Positions 26,101 to 41,100 of a DNA stretch of 64,000 nt are shown here, piece after piece (the stretch's first letter is position 1; every line of letters begins with the position of its first letter). The notes under the pieces were generated by a model. That model saw nothing but the letters and a program-made list of their open reading frames with translations, made no database searches and was not told the origin of the DNA. The translations under genes and the position numbers were made by a program. This DNA comes from JAUMBM01 sp964441755 (GTDB lineage Bacteria > Bacteroidota > Bacteroidia > Chitinophagales > Saprospiraceae), in contig CAYTVG010000009.1 in assembly GCA_964441755.1 (NCBI GenBank), forward strand, positions 123,420-187,419, read 5' to 3'.

Positions 26101-29100
26101 CCATCCGAGATAATGTGGTGCATGTTGAACAACAGTAGGTGTTCTTCTGCGCTCAATTGCAGCAATTCCAGCTTCAATAACAGGTCGTTTTCAAGGTCGA
26201 ACAAATAGGTCGCATGCTCGTGTACTAGCGCCTGTATAATCTCCTCACTCGCCTCGCGGCAGTCTCGAACAGCCAGTTTGTAATAAAATATAGTACGAAC
26301 TACCTGACGACCCTCACCTGCTCGCTCTATGAAATTAGTCCGCAGCGACTCATGCCGCGCGAACAACAGACTGAATGCTTTTTCCAAAGCAAATACATCC
26401 AGCGCCCCCTGCAGCCGGATGGCGGCAGGCATGTTGTAGGCTGCAAGGCCTTCATCTAGTTTTGAAAGTACCCACAAGCGTCGCTGCGCGTTTGACAGGG
26501 CGTAATCTGCCGCCGGCGCTGTCAGCGGTATCTGCTCCCGCACGCTCTCGTCGGACACTGAGGCGTCTATCAGCACGGCCTGTCCCGCAATCGTCGGATG
26601 ACTAAACACCTCCTTCAGCCCTAGCTCCACTCCCAGCGATTCCCGGATCAGCGATACCAGCCGTATCGCCCGGAGGCTGTGACCGCCCAGATGGAAAAAG
26701 TTATTGTGAATACCCGGCTCGTCTTTACCCAGTACCTGAGCCCACAACGCTGCAAGCTTGCGCTCTACGGCATTGCGCGGCGCAGCATAAGCCGCCCCGC
26801 TGTCAAGGTTGCCGGCAGCAGGCGCAGGCAGCGCCCGCCGGTCTACCTTGCCGCTGCTCGTCAATGGTAGCTTTTCCAAAGCTACATAATAAGCAGGAAG
26901 CATATAGTCCGGCAATGTAGCTGACAGATGCTGGCGAAGCTCGCTGCTGTCGGGCAGCGGCTCACCTGTAGACGCTACCACATAGGCCACCAGTTCCTTA
27001 CCACCCTCAAAGACATAACCTGTAACTACCGTCGACTGTATCGACGGGTGCGCCAGCAGTGCATGCTCGATCTCACCCGCCTCGATCCGATAGCCCCGGA
27101 TCTTCAATTGATGATCCATACGACCCAGATACTCGATTGTACCGTCCGGCAGCCAGCGCGCAAGATCTCCTGTCCGGTACAGCCGCTCACCCGGCTTGTA
27201 GGGATGGGGGATGAATTTCTCCGCTGTCAGTGTCTCATTGTTCAGATAACCTCGTGCAACCCCTGCACCCCCAATACACAACTCACCCGCAACGCCCACA
27301 GGCTGCAGGCCACCCTTTTCGTTCAGTATGTATATATCCGTATTCGCTATGCCCCCGCCGATCAGCACCGGCGACTCCGACCGGCTTATCCGGCGGACAC
27401 TCGACCAGATCGTCGTCTCTGTCGGACCGTACATGTTCCATAGCTCGCCACAGCAGGCCAGTAGCTGCGATGCCAGTTTTTCTCCCAGCGCCTGCCCGCC
27501 ACACAGTGCCTTCAGCGTCCGGCTGCCCGTCCAGCCGCTGTCCAGTAGGTGCTGCCATACCGAGGGCGTCGTCTGTAATAGGGTCACTCCGTGCCTGTCC
27601 AGCAGCGGCAGCAGACCCGCAGCACCCTGCTGGTTGTCTCCAACCACCAGGCTCGCACCCCGCGTAAGCGGAAGCAGCAACTCCAGCACCGAAATGTCGA
27701 ATGTATAGGTCGTACCTGCCAGCAGCACATCCTCTGCATCCATGCCCGGTGCCTCAGCCATAGATGTCAGGAAGTTAACCACCGAGCGGTGTTCTATCAG
27801 TACTCCTTTCGGCTGGCCGGTAGAGCCCGAGGTGTACATCACATACGCCAGCGAGCAGTCGTCACCGACCGGTATCGGATTCTCTTCTGCGCAAGCCGGG
27901 AGTTGTTCTACATTGATTTCCGGCAGCAATGCCTCATAGGCCGTTGAAGAGCTCCTTGTCGATGAATCTCTCAGCAGCACGCTGGCAGCACTGTCCTGAA
28001 GCATGTGGGTTACCCGCGCCGGCGGTGCATCCGAGGCTATGGGCAGGTAGGCAGCACCCGACTTCAATACGCCTACAATAGCGATAACCATCCACTCAGT
28101 CCGCTCAAGTTGTAGTGCAACGATATCGTCCGCCTTGATATGGTGGTAGTCACGCAGGTAGTGCGCAACCCGGTTGGCAGCAGTATTCAGCTCGCGATAG
28201 GTCAGTACCCTGTCCCCAAAAATAACGGCTGTATTGCCGGGAGCCTTCTCCACCTGCTCCTCAAACAACGAGACAATGGTCTTTTGCGACGGATAGGGTG
28301 CTGCTGTGTCATTGAAACTTTGCAGCAGCACAAGCTCTGAGGCGGGCAGGATACTTAACTCGCCTACCGCTGAGCCCGGGCTTGTCAGCGCACTGTTGAC
28401 CAGCTCTGTAAAGTGGCTCAGCATGCTTGCAATGCGGTCGTCCGTGAACAGATCCGTGTTGTATTCTATGCCTATGGCCAGCCCTTCTGATGTCTGCACA
28501 AAAGTAAAAGTCAGATCGTATTTGGCAAGACCTGTCGCTGAGGGCTCGGGCGTGACCTGCAGCCCTGACAGTTCAAGCTTTGTCTCTTCGTTGTTCTGCA
28601 GCACCACCATCACGTCAAAGACCGCCGAGCGGCTCATGTCCCGCGGCAGGTCCAGTTCCTCTACCAAGCGGTCGAAGGGGTAGTGCTCGTGCTCAAAAGC
28701 TTCCAGTATCGTCTGCTTTTGCTGCGCCAGCAGCTCGTCAAAAGGCATATCGCCGCGCAAGCGCGTGCGCAGCGCCAGCGTGTTGATGTAAAAGCCTATC
28801 TGCCCGTGCAGGTCCGCATGCCGGCGGCCGGCCGTCGGGCTGCCAATGACGATATCCTCCTGACCTGTGTAGCGGTGCAGCAGCACATTTACCAGAGATG
28901 TCAGCGTCATGAAAAGGCTGGCACTCTGGGCGGTGGAAAAAGCTTCCAGCTTTTTAGCTACTGCCGGCGGCAGCAGCCCGCTCAGCTGCGCGCCATTGTA
29001 GGTTTTTACCTGCGGGCGCACGAAGTCCGTGGGTAGCTCAAGTGGTGTGATGTCTGCCAGCTGCTGCTGCCAGTAACCCCGAACTTCTTCAAGTGTACTT

Positions 29101-32100
29101 CCTTCTGCCAGCTGATTGTTCTGCCAGGCGGCGTAGTCTTTGTACTGTATGCGAAGCGGTGGCAGGATTTTTTCAGGAAACTCAGCACCCAACAGGCAGG
29201 CGCGGTACAACGCACCCAACTCTTCCAACAGCACATTGATCGACCAGCCGTCGGAGATGATGTGGTGCATGTTAAATAGCAGCAGGTACTCCGCTTCCCC
29301 AAGCTGCAACAGCTCGAGCTTTAACAGCAGTTCGTTTTCAAGGTCGAACAAATAGGTCGCATGCTCATGTACTAGCGCCTGAATAATTTCCTCACTCGCC
29401 TCGCAGCAGTCTCGAACAGCCAGTTTGTAATCAAATATAGTACGAACTACCTGACGACCCTCACCAGCCCTTTCTATGAAATTAGTCCGCAGCGACTCAT
29501 GCCGCGCAAACAAAAGGCTCAACGCTTTTTCCAAAGAGGATACATCCAGTAACCCCTGCAGCCGGATGGCAGCAGGAATATTGTAAGCAGCAAGCCCATA
29601 GTCCAATTTTGACAACACCCACAGCCGCCGCTGTGCGTTCGACAGCGCATAGTCCGATGCGGTGGGTACTACAGGAATTGGTAACTGTGCACTCTCACCA
29701 TACACTGAAGCGTCAATTAACAAAGCCTGACCAGCTATCGTCGGATGTCCAAATATATCCTTCAGACCTATCTCTGCCCCCAGCGATTCCCGTATCATCG
29801 ATACCAGCCGTATGGCTCTGAGACTGTGTCCTCCCAGATGAAAGAAATTGTCATGAACGCTAATTTCTCCCCTGCCCAGCAGCTGTGACCACAGCCCTGT
29901 AAGCACCTGCTCTGTCGGATTGCGCGGCAGCGCGTAAGCCCTCCCCCCGAGGCTGCCAGCCTCCGGTGCCGGCAGCGCCCGCCGGTCTACCTTACCGCTG
30001 CTCGTCAACGGCAATTTTTCCACTGCCACAAAGTAAGCAGGTATCATGTAGTCAGGAAGCGTCCCTGATAAGTGGACTCTAAGCTCGCTACTGTCAGGCA
30101 GCAGCTCAGCTGTCGATGCCACTACATAAGCAACCAATTCCTTGCCGCCCTCAAAGGCATAGCCAATAACTACTGCCGACTGTATCGACGGGTGTGTCAG
30201 CAGTGCATGTTCAATCTCCCCGGCCTCAATCCGGTAACCCCGGATCTTTAATTGATGATCTATCCTGCCCAGATATTCTATGTTGCCGTCCGGCAGCCAG
30301 CGCGCAAGGTCGCCAGTCCGGTACAAACGCTCGCCCGGCTTATAGGGATGGGGGATGAATTTCTCCGCCGTCAAGGCCGGATTGTTCAGATACCCTCGTG
30401 CAAGGCCGATGCCAGACACACATAACTCCCCGGCCACACCCACCGGCTGTATTGCTTCACCCTGCAAGATCAGCACCTCTGTATTCGCTATCGGCCGGCC
30501 AATGGGTATCGAAGATCCCTCAGGTAAGCCTCGTACCTCATAGCTGCTTATGCAGACCGAGTACTCTGTAGGTCCGTACGCATTGATACACCGAAGCCGG
30601 CCGCTCAGCAGTGCCACATCTCCCGCAACAGCCTCCTCGCCGGCAGTAATCAGCACCCGAACACCCGAAAGCTTCGACTTGTCAAGCCCCGAAAGATAGG
30701 CCGGCGGCAGTGTCAGCACACTAATCCCCCTCTCCTCTATGTATTCCCCCAGCCAGTCTGGATCCTGAAGGCGATGTCGAGTAACCATAAAGAGACTCGC
30801 ACCCGACAATAGTGCCAACAGTAAGTCCGATACCGAAGCATCAAACGTATAATCTGCAAACAGCAAAACCCTGTCCTCAGCACTCATATCAAACAGCGCC
30901 TGCTGGCTGAGTCCCATGTTGACAACACCCCTGTGCTCCACCAGCACACCCTTAGGCTTACCTGTGGAGCCCGAGGTGTAGATAACATAAGCCAGCGAGC
31001 GGCTGCTACCCACTGCAGGCAGATTACTCACATCCGGGTGGACTATCTCCTGCACGCGCACCACCGGCAGCTGATCAGCCAACTTTTGCCCACGCTCTGC
31101 GGCAGATACGTCCGTCAGCAGTATTTTTGCGCCGCTGTCGTGCAGCATATAAATAACTCTCGATTCGGGCGCATCCACTCCAATGGGCAGATAGGCGGCA
31201 CCCGATTTCAACACCCCCAATATCGCAATGATCATCCACTCGCTGCGCCCGAGTTGCAGGGCGATGATGTCGTCGGGCTTTATTGCATATTCATTGCGCA
31301 GGTAGTGCGCCAACCGGTTGGCCGCTGCGTTCAGCTCGGCATACGTCAGCGACCGGTCTTCAAAAATTACCGCTGTATTGTCGGGAGTCTTCTCCACCTG
31401 CTGTTCAAACAGCGATACAACGGTCTTTTCCAACGGATAAGAAGCCGCTGTGTCGTTGAAATTTTGCAGTAGTACCAACTCCGGAACCGATAGGATATTT
31501 AGTTTCCCTACACCTTTCTCTGGACTTGTCAGCACACTGTTGACCAGCTCTGTAAAATGGCTCAACATCCTTGCAATGCGGTCATCCGTGAACAGGTCCG
31601 TGTTGTATTCCAAACCTATAGCCAGGCCAGCCAGCGTCTGCACAAAGTTGAACGTCAGGTCGTATTTGGCAAGTCCGGTCGGTGATGGTTCAGGGATGAT
31701 CTGCAGACCTTCCAGTTCAAGTGTAGTTTCTTCGTTGTTCTGCAGTACCACCATCACGTCAAAGACCGCCGAGCGGCTCATGTCCCGCGGCAGATCTAAC
31801 TCCTCTACCAGCCGGTCAAAGGGGTAGTGCTCATGCTCAAAAGCTTCCAGTATTGTCTGCTTTTGCTGCGCCAGCAGCTCTTCGAAAGGCATATCGCCGC
31901 GCAGGCGCGTGCGCAGCGCCAGGGTGTTTATGTAAAAGCCTATTTGACCGTGCAGGTCGGCATGCCGACGGCCTGCCGTCGGGCTGCCAATCACGATATC
32001 TTCCTGGCATGTGTAGCGGTGCAAAAGCACATTTACCAGTGCTGTCAGTGTCATGAAAAGGCTTGCACCTTGGGCGGTGGAAAAAATTTCCAGCTCTTTG

Positions 32101-35100
32101 GCTGCTGCCGGCGGCAGCAGTCCGCTCAGCTGCGCGCCCTGGTAGGTTTTTACCTGCGGGCGTACGAAGTCCGTGGGTAGCTCCAGTGGGCTGATGCCCG
32201 ATAGCTGCTGCCGCCAGTAGCTTCGTACTTCTTCAAGTGCACTTCCTTCCGCCAGCTGACTGTTCTGCCAGGCGGCGTAGTCCTTGTATTGTAGGCGCAG
32301 CGGGGACAGCCTGTTTTCCGGAGCCTCCGCGCCCGACAGGCAGGCGCTGTACAACGCTCCCAGCTCTTCCAGCAGCACATTGATCGACCAGCCGTCAGAA
32401 ATGATGTGATGCATATTAAAGAGCAGCAGATACTCCGCTTCTCCCAGTTGCAGCAGCTCCAGCTTTAACAGCAGGTCGTTTTCAAGATCGAACAAATGCG
32501 TAGCATGATCCTGTATCAGGGACTGAATGGCCGCTTCATTAGCACCACGGCAGTCGCGTATTGGCAAATTGTACTCAGCTATAGCACGAACTATCTGACG
32601 ACCTTCGCCAGCCTGCTCTATGAAATTAGTCCGCAACGACTCATGTCGCGCAAACAGCAGGCTGAACGCTTTTTCCAAAGACCATACATCCAGCGCCCCC
32701 TGCAGCCGGACGGCGGCAGGTATGTTGTAAGCCGCAAGGCCTTCGTCCAGTTTTGACAGCACCCACAGCCGCCGTTGCGCGTTCGAAAGGGCGTAATCAG
32801 TCGCCGGCTCTATCAACGGTATCTGTACCTGCACGCTCTCGTCAGATTCATATGTACCCAGTAGAGCAGCCTGACCAGCGATCGTCGGATGACTAAATAC
32901 ATCCTTCAGCCCTATCTCTACCCCCAACGACTCCCGTATCAGCGACACCAGCCGTATCGCTCTGAGACTATGGCCACCCAGATGGAAGAAATTATCGTAA
33001 ACGCCAATTTCTTCCCTGCCCAGCACCTGTGACCACAATGCGACGAGCTTTCGCTCCCCTGCATTGCGTGGCGCTGCGTAAGACAGCCCGCTGCCAAGGC
33101 TGCCAGCCTCCGGCGCAGGCAGCGCCCGACGGTCTACCTTGCCGCTGCTCGTCAGCGGTAGCTTTTCCAACGGCACATAATAGGCCGGAAGCATGTAATC
33201 CGGCAGCGTCGCTGATAGGTATGTTCTCAGCTCGCTGCTGTCTGGCAGCGGCTGGCCTGTCGAGACTACCAAATAGGCGACCAGCTCCTTGCCGCTCTCA
33301 GATGCGTAACCCGTGACTACCGCAGCCTGTATCGACGGGTGTGTGAGAAGCGCGTGCTCTATCTCTCCCGCCTCTATCCGATAGCCACGGATCTTCAGCT
33401 GATAATCCATCCGACCCAGATACTCCAGATTGCCGTCCGGCAACCAGCGCGCAAGATCCCCCGTCCGGTACAGCCGCTCACCCGCTTTGTATGGATGAGG
33501 GATGAATTTCTCCCCCGTCAGGCGTTCATCATTCAAGTAGCCATGTGCCAGCCCGGCTCCCCCTGTCACCAGTTCACCGACAACCCCCAGCGGCAACAGC
33601 TCTCCTGCGCTGTCAACAATCAGCACCTCCGTATTCGAAACAGGTCGGCCGATTGGTATCGATCCTTCATATTCCTTTCTGACCAATCGGTAGCAACACG
33701 TAAAGGTCGTATTCTCCGTTGGGCCGTAGCCGTTAATCAGCTGTGTGCCGGACAGCAGCCTCAATGCCTTGTTTATGTGTGGCACCGACAGCACCTCCCC
33801 GCCCACCAGCAACTGTTCTACACCCTCCAGCACAGAGGGTCGGCTTTCAATCACCGCATTGAAAAGACCCGACGTCAGCCATAGTACATTTACCCCATGA
33901 TTAGTCACCAACCCGCCCAGATCCTCCAGACTCACACCGCCGCCCTGCTTCAACACCAATCTGCCCCCGTTGAGGAGACTGCCCCAGATCTCGAAGGTCG
34001 ATGCATCAAATGATATTGGCGCATTCAACACCAGCCTGGTCTGCTCATTCAACAACACATAGTTGGCCTCACTAACCAGCCGGACGACCCCGCGGTTGGC
34101 AATCAATACCCCTTTGGGTTTACCCGTAGATCCCGAAGTATACATTACATACGCCAGAGAGTCCGGCACTCCCCCAACAGGGAGATTTTCTGCCTGATCA
34201 CAGGACAGCCGCTGTATGACCTCTACCCGCACCAGGTCAGCATACAGATCCTGAGCTGAATGAGCACCCTCATCTGTCAGCAGCAATTTTGCCCCGCTGT
34301 CTGTCAACATGTGGCGCACTCTCTCTGCAGGCGTATCCGGCGTCATCGGCAGATAAGCAGCACCCGCCTTCAGAATACCCAGCATACCAATCACAACCCA
34401 CTCACTTCTCTCCAGTTGCAAGCCAACAATTTCACCACAATCAACACCGCCATGAGCACGCAGGTAGTGCGCTAAGCGGTTGGATGCGGTATTGAGCTGG
34501 CCGTATGTAAGTATCCGGCTTTTCCCACTACCCTCATCAACAACCAGCGCAATGCTGTCTGGTGATTCCTCAGCTCTCCTTTCGTACAGCGAAGCGATGG
34601 TCTCCCCTGCCTGATAAGAAATTGCGGTATCATTGAACGTATGCAGCAGCTGTTCACGCTCCGCAGCAGGCAGCAGGCCTAGTCGACCAAGCACTTCCCA
34701 GGGTCTCGCAAGCACACTGTCAACGAGTTCGCTAAAATGCATCAGCATCCGACCTATACGGGATGCTGTAAACAGATCCGTATTATACTCAATGCTAATA
34801 GCCAGTCCGTCCGCCGTTTGGCCAAAGTTAAAGGTCAGATCGTATTTGGCAAGCCCTGTCGCTGAGGGCTCGGGCGTGACCTGCAGGCCTGACAGTTCAA
34901 GCTTCGTTTCTTCGTTGTTTTGCAGCACCACCATCACATCGAATACTGCCGAGCGGCTCATATCCCGTGTCAAATCCAGCTCCTCTACCAAGCGATCGAA
35001 GGGGTAGTGCTCGTGTTCAAAGGCTTCCAGTATCGTCTGCTTTTGCTGCAAAAGCAGCTCGTCAAAAGGCATATCGCCGCGCAGGCGCGTACGCAGTGCA

Positions 35101-38100
35101 AGGGTGTTGATGTAAAAGCCTATCTGCCCGTGCAGGTCGGCATGCCGGCGGCCGGCCGTCGGGCTGCCGATCACAATATCTTCCTGGCCTGTGTAGCGGT
35201 AGAGCAGCACGTTCAACAGTGCTGTCAGTGTCATGAAAAGGCTCGCACCTCGCTCTGTGGAAAAAGCTTCCAGCTCTTTGGCTGCTGCCGCCGGCAGCAG
35301 CCCGCTCAGCTGGGCGCCGTTGTAGGTTTTTACTTGCGGGCGCGCAAAATCCGTCGGGAGCTCCAGCAAGCTGATGCCTGCCAGCTGCTGCTGCCAGTAG
35401 CTTCGTACTACTTCAAGTGTATTTTCTTCCGCCAGTGTACTTCCTTTTGTCAGTGTGCTTCCCTCTGCCAGTTGATTGTTCTGCCAGGCGGCGTAGTCTT
35501 TGTACTGTATGCGCAGTGGTGGCAGGATGTTTTCCGGAGCCTCTGCGCCCGACAGGCAGGCCTTGTACAACGCACCCAGTTCCTCCAGCAGCACATTGAT
35601 CGACCAGCCGTCGGAGATGATGTGGTGCATGTTGAACAGCAGCAGGTGTTCTGCTTCGCTCAATTGCAGCAATTCCAACTTTAACAACAGGTCGTTTTCA
35701 AGGTCGAACAGATAGGTAGCGTGATCGTGTATCAGGGATTGAATGATGGCCTCACTCACCCCCCGGCAGTCTCGCACCGACAGCTTATAGTCCGCAGTAG
35801 CACGGACTATCTGACGACTATCCCCTGCCCGCTCTATGAAATTAGTCCGCAACGACTCATGCCGCGCAAACAACAGGCTGAACGCTTTTTCCAAAGACCA
35901 TACATCCAGCACCCCCTGCAGCCGGATGGCTGCAGGGATGTTGTAGGCTGCAAGCCCACCGTCCAGCTTTGACAATACCCACAGGCGTCGCTGCGCGTTC
36001 GACAAAGCGTAGTCCGAAGCTGCGGGGACTATGGGTATCCGCGCCTGTACGCCCTCGTCAGACACTGATGCCTCCAGCAAAGCCGCCTGTCCCGCGATCG
36101 TCGGATGACTAAATATGTCCTTCAGTCCTATCTCTACCCCCAGCGACTCCCGCATCAGCGATACCAGTCGTATCGCCCTCAGGCTGTGACCCCCCAACTG
36201 GAAGAAATTGTCATACACACCCGTCTCCTCACGGCCAAGTACCTGCCCCCACAGTCCCGCTAGCCGCGCCTCCGTCTCATTGCGCGGCGCCTCGTAGGCC
36301 GTACCCGACTGCACCGCCTCCGGCAGCGGCAACGCCCGCCGGTCTACCTTGCTGCCCGCAGACAGCGGGAAGGACGGCAGCGACACAAAGTAAGCCGGCA
36401 GCATGTAGTCCGGCAGCTGCGCAGACAGGTAGGCGCGCAGCTTGCTACTATCCGGAAGCTCCTCGCCTTCTCTGACAATCACATACGCCACCAACTCTTT
36501 TACGCTGCCTATCTCCGGTGCTGCCACCACGCAGGCTTCTATGGCCGCATGCCCCAGCAGCACCTGCTCTATCTCCCCCGTCTCGATGCGGTAGCCACGG
36601 ATCTTAAGCTGATGGTCGAGGCGACCCAAAAATTCTATGTTTCCGTCTGACAGCACCCGGCCGAGGTCGCCTGTTCGGAAGGCCAGTGATCCCGGCAGGA
36701 AGGGGTGCGCCACAAACCGCTCCGCCGTCAGATCCGGCCGGTGGAGGTAGCCTTTCGCAAGGCCCTCCCCAGACAGCAGGATCTCCCCAGCTACGCCCTG
36801 CGGCTGCAGCTGCAGATTTTTATCCACCACATACGCCTGCATATTGTTGATCGGCCGGCCTACGGGCGGCAGCGACGGCCAGCTGTCTGCATCCGCGTCC
36901 AGCACATACTCCGTCGCCACATGCGTCTCCGAAGGGCCGTACTGGTTTTTCAGCCGGCAGCCAGGCAGGCTTTTCAGCAGCGACCGGAGAGCCGCGCTGC
37001 TCTGCAGCTGCTCGCCGGCGGTGATGATTACCTGCAGACAGGACAGTTGTTCCGGGTGCTCCTGCACCAGCTCCGCCAGCTGCTGCAGGGCCACAAACGG
37101 TAAAAACAGCCGGTTGACGCCCTGCCGCGACAGCAGATCCGGCAGCTGCGTGAAACGCTCGCGGATGTCCGGCGGCAGCAGCACCAGCGTACCCCCCGCG
37201 TGCAGGGTTGCAAAGATCTCCTGCAGCGATACGTCGAAGGTGTGAGGCGAAAACAGGGCTGTGCGGCTGCCGGCATCGGTGATGCAGCTCGTCCGTGTCC
37301 AGTAAATCAGGTTATTGAGCGCGCGCATCGGCATGGCGATGCCTTTGGGCTTGCCTGTTGTACCCGAGGTGTAGATGATGTAAGCGAGATCTTCGGGGCT
37401 GCTTTTTCTTGCAGGATTGTGCACGGCGCCCGAGACGGCCAGTCGTTCGACCTGTTCTACCGGCAGTTGCAAAGACGCTGCTGTGGACTTGCGGTCGCTC
37501 AGAATCATCTTCGCGCGGCTCTGCTCAAGAATGTATTCGATGCGCGCCTGTGGGAAATCTGCCCCCAGCGGCAGGTAGGCTGCGCCGGATTTTAGTACTC
37601 CAAGGATTGCGATAATCTGCCATTCGCTGCGCTCTAGTTGCAGGGCGACGATGTCGTCGGGGACTATCTGGTAGTGATCGCGCAGGTAGTGTGCTACCCG
37701 GTTGGCAGCGGTATTCAGTTCTGCGTAGGTCAGCTGACGCTGTCCCGCTTCGCTTTCCATCGATAGCGCAATGCTGTCGGGCCGGAGCAGCACCTGTTCT
37801 TCAAATAGCGAAATCACTGTCTCTTCTGCAGGGTATGCTGCTGCTGTGGCGTTGTATGTGTGCAGCAGCGCTTCACGCTCCCAAGCCGGCAAAATATCCA
37901 GCTCCCCGATATCCGCCCCCGGTGATGCCAGCACACTGTTAACCAGTTCATCAAAATGGCCGAACATGCGCCTGATGCGCTCCTCTGCGAACAAATCCGT
38001 ATTATACTCTATACCCACCGAAAGCCCTGCTTCCGTCTGCGCAAAACTGAACAACAAGTCAAACTTGGCCAGTCCTGTTGACGAGGGTTCAGGCCTGACT

Positions 38101-41100
38101 TCCAGGCCTTCCAGTTGAAGGCTAGCCTCTTCGTTGTTCTGCAGCACCACCATCACGTCAAACACCGCCGAGCGACTCATATCCCGCGGAAGATCCAGCT
38201 CCTCTACCAGCCGGTCAAAGGGGTAGTGCTCATGCTCAAAAGCCTCCAGTATCGTCTGCTTTTGCTGCGCAAGCAGCTCGTCAAAAGCCATATCGCCGCG
38301 CAGGCGCATGCGCAGCGCCAGTGTGTTGATGTAAAAACCTATCTGGCCGTGCAGGTCGGCATGCCGGCGGCCGGCCGTCGGGCTGCCGATCACGATATCT
38401 TCCTGACCCGTGTAGCGGTGCAGCAGCACATTTATCAGCGAGGTCAGTGTCATGAAAAGGCTTGCGCCTCGGGCTGCGGAAAAAGCCTGCAGCTTTTCGG
38501 CTGACGCCTGTGGTAGTAGCCCGCTCAAGTGGGCGCCGTTGTAGGTTTTTACCTGCGGGCGCGCAAAATCCGTCGGAAGCTCCAGCGGGCTGATGCCTGC
38601 CAGCTGCTGCTGCCAGTAGCCCCGTACCTCTTCAAGTGCACTTCCTTCCGCCAGCTGACTGTTCTGCCAGGCGGCGTAGTCTTTGTATTGTATGCGCAGC
38701 GGTGGCAGGGTCGTTTCGGGAGTATCTTTTCCCGAAAGACAGGCGGCGTACAGTGCGCCTAATTCCTCCAGCAGCACATTGATTGACCAGCCGTCAGAGA
38801 TGATGTGGTGCATGTTGAACAGCAGCAGATACTCTTCTGCGCCTACTTGCAGCAGTTCCAACTTTAACAGCAGGTCGTTTGCAAGGTCAAACAAATGCGT
38901 CGCGTGATCATGTATTAGCGCCTGAATAGCCTCCTCACTCGTACCCCGACAATCTCGTACAGCCAGCCTGTGGTCGGATATATCACGAATTATCTGACGA
39001 CCTTCTCCTCCCTTTTCTGTAAAATTTGTCCGCAGCGACTCATGCCGCGCGAACAACAGACTGAAGGCTTTTTCCAAAGAAGATACATCCAGTACCCCCT
39101 GCAGCCGGACGGCTGCAGGCATGTTGTAGGCCGCAAGACCCTCATCCAGTTTTGACAGCACCCACAGTCGCCGCTGCGCATTCGACAGTGCATAGTCCAA
39201 AGCTGTGGGTACTACCGGTATTTGTACCTCTACGATCTTAGCAGATACTGAGGCGTCTATCAGTACGGCCTGTCCCGCGATCGTCGGATGACTAAATATG
39301 TCCTTCAGTCCTATCGCTACCCCCAGCGACTCCCGAATCAGCGATACCAGACGTATTGCCCGAAGGCTGTGGCCTCCCAGGTGGAAGAAGTTATCGTGAA
39401 TACCCGGTTCATCTTTGCCCAGCACCTGAGACCACAATGCAGCGAGCCTTTGCTCCTGCGCATTGCGGGGCGCAGCATAAGCCGCCCCGCTGCCAAGACT
39501 GCCCGCCGCAGGCGCAGGCAGCGCCCGCCGGTCTACCTTGCCGCTGCTCGTCAGCGGTAGTCTTTCTAGTGCCACGTAGTAGGCCGGTAGCATGTAGTCA
39601 GGAAGCGTCGCTGATAAGTGCGTTCGCAGCTCGCTACTGTCCGGAAGTGTTTGCCCCCCGGCAGCTACCAGATAAGCCACTAGCTCCTTACCGCCTTCAA
39701 AGGCGTAGCCTGTAACCACTGCTGACTGTATCGACGGGTGTGTCAGCAGCGCATGCTCAATCTCCCCGGCTTCAATCCGGTAGCCACGAATCTTCAGCTG
39801 ATGATCTATGCGTCCCAGATATTCTATGTTCCCGTCCGGCAGCCAGCGTGCGAGGTCGCCTGTCCGGTACAGCCGCTCGCCGACTTTGAACGGGTGGGCT
39901 ATGAATTTTTCTGCCGTTAAAGCATCGTTATTCAAATATCCCCGCGCAAGCCCTACGCCTCCGATGCACAGCTCCCCGGCTACACCCACCGGCGACAGCC
40001 CTTGCTCGCCCGATAGTATCAATATCTCATAATTCTGTAGCGGCCGGCCAATCGGAACGGAGCTCAGCGCCTCCAGACCATCGCGCCCAATGCCATAATA
40101 GCTAGCATATACCGTCGCCTCTGTCGGTCCGTAGGCGTTGTACAGCAACACATCCTGCAGGCTGCTGTGGGCGTAAAAGTCGCGCACGAGCCCTGCTCCC
40201 AAAGCCTCACCCGCCAGTAATATAACACGAAGTTTGTAATCCGTATAACGCGCCGGATTGCCACTCAGCAGTATGCCAAATGCCGCCGGTGTACAATCCA
40301 TGGCCGATATCTGCGCCCTGTGCAAAAAATGGACCAAGGCAGCTCCGTCCTTTTTGATCTCATCGCGCACGGGGAACAACGTGTGCCCGAACAGCAGACT
40401 GCCGAACAACGTCTGTACCGATACATCAAAAGAATAGGAGGCTACCAGCGCAATATGTGCACCGGCTTCCAGTACCTCCCCGTAGCAGCTCCGCTGCACG
40501 CCCGTCAGCAGGTTGACCACCGAGCCGTGCTCTACCATGACCCCTTTTGGCTGGCCGGTTGAACCGGAGGTGTAGATTACATAGGCCAGCGAGCGTGCAT
40601 TATGGATATATACGGGGTTTTCGTCCGTCGGCCAGTTGATGGTCTCAACATTCAGAACAGCCGTATATGCCTTTTGTAAATCTGCGATATCGCTGGTCGC
40701 ATGGTCTGTCAGCAGCACACGTGCCTGGCTGTCCTGCAGCAGGTAGCGCGTCCGCGCAGCAGGCATATCCGGTGTAATCGGAAGATAAGCAGCTCCGGAT
40801 TTTAATACTCCCAAAATTGCGATGACCATCCATTCACTCCGATCAAGTTGCAGTGCGACGATGTCATCCGGTTGGATGTCATGATGATCACGCAGGTAAT
40901 GTGCCAGACGGTTGGCAGCAGCGTTAAGTTCACTGTAGCTAAGTTCTTGGTCTTCAAAAATTATGGCTGCACGGTCGGGGGTCTCCTTCACCTGACGTTC
41001 GAATAGCGAAACTATGGTCGCCTGCGTTGGGTAGAACACTCCGGTATCGTTGAAGCTCTGAAGCAGCTGCAACTCCCAAGCTGGTAGAATATTAAGCGAA

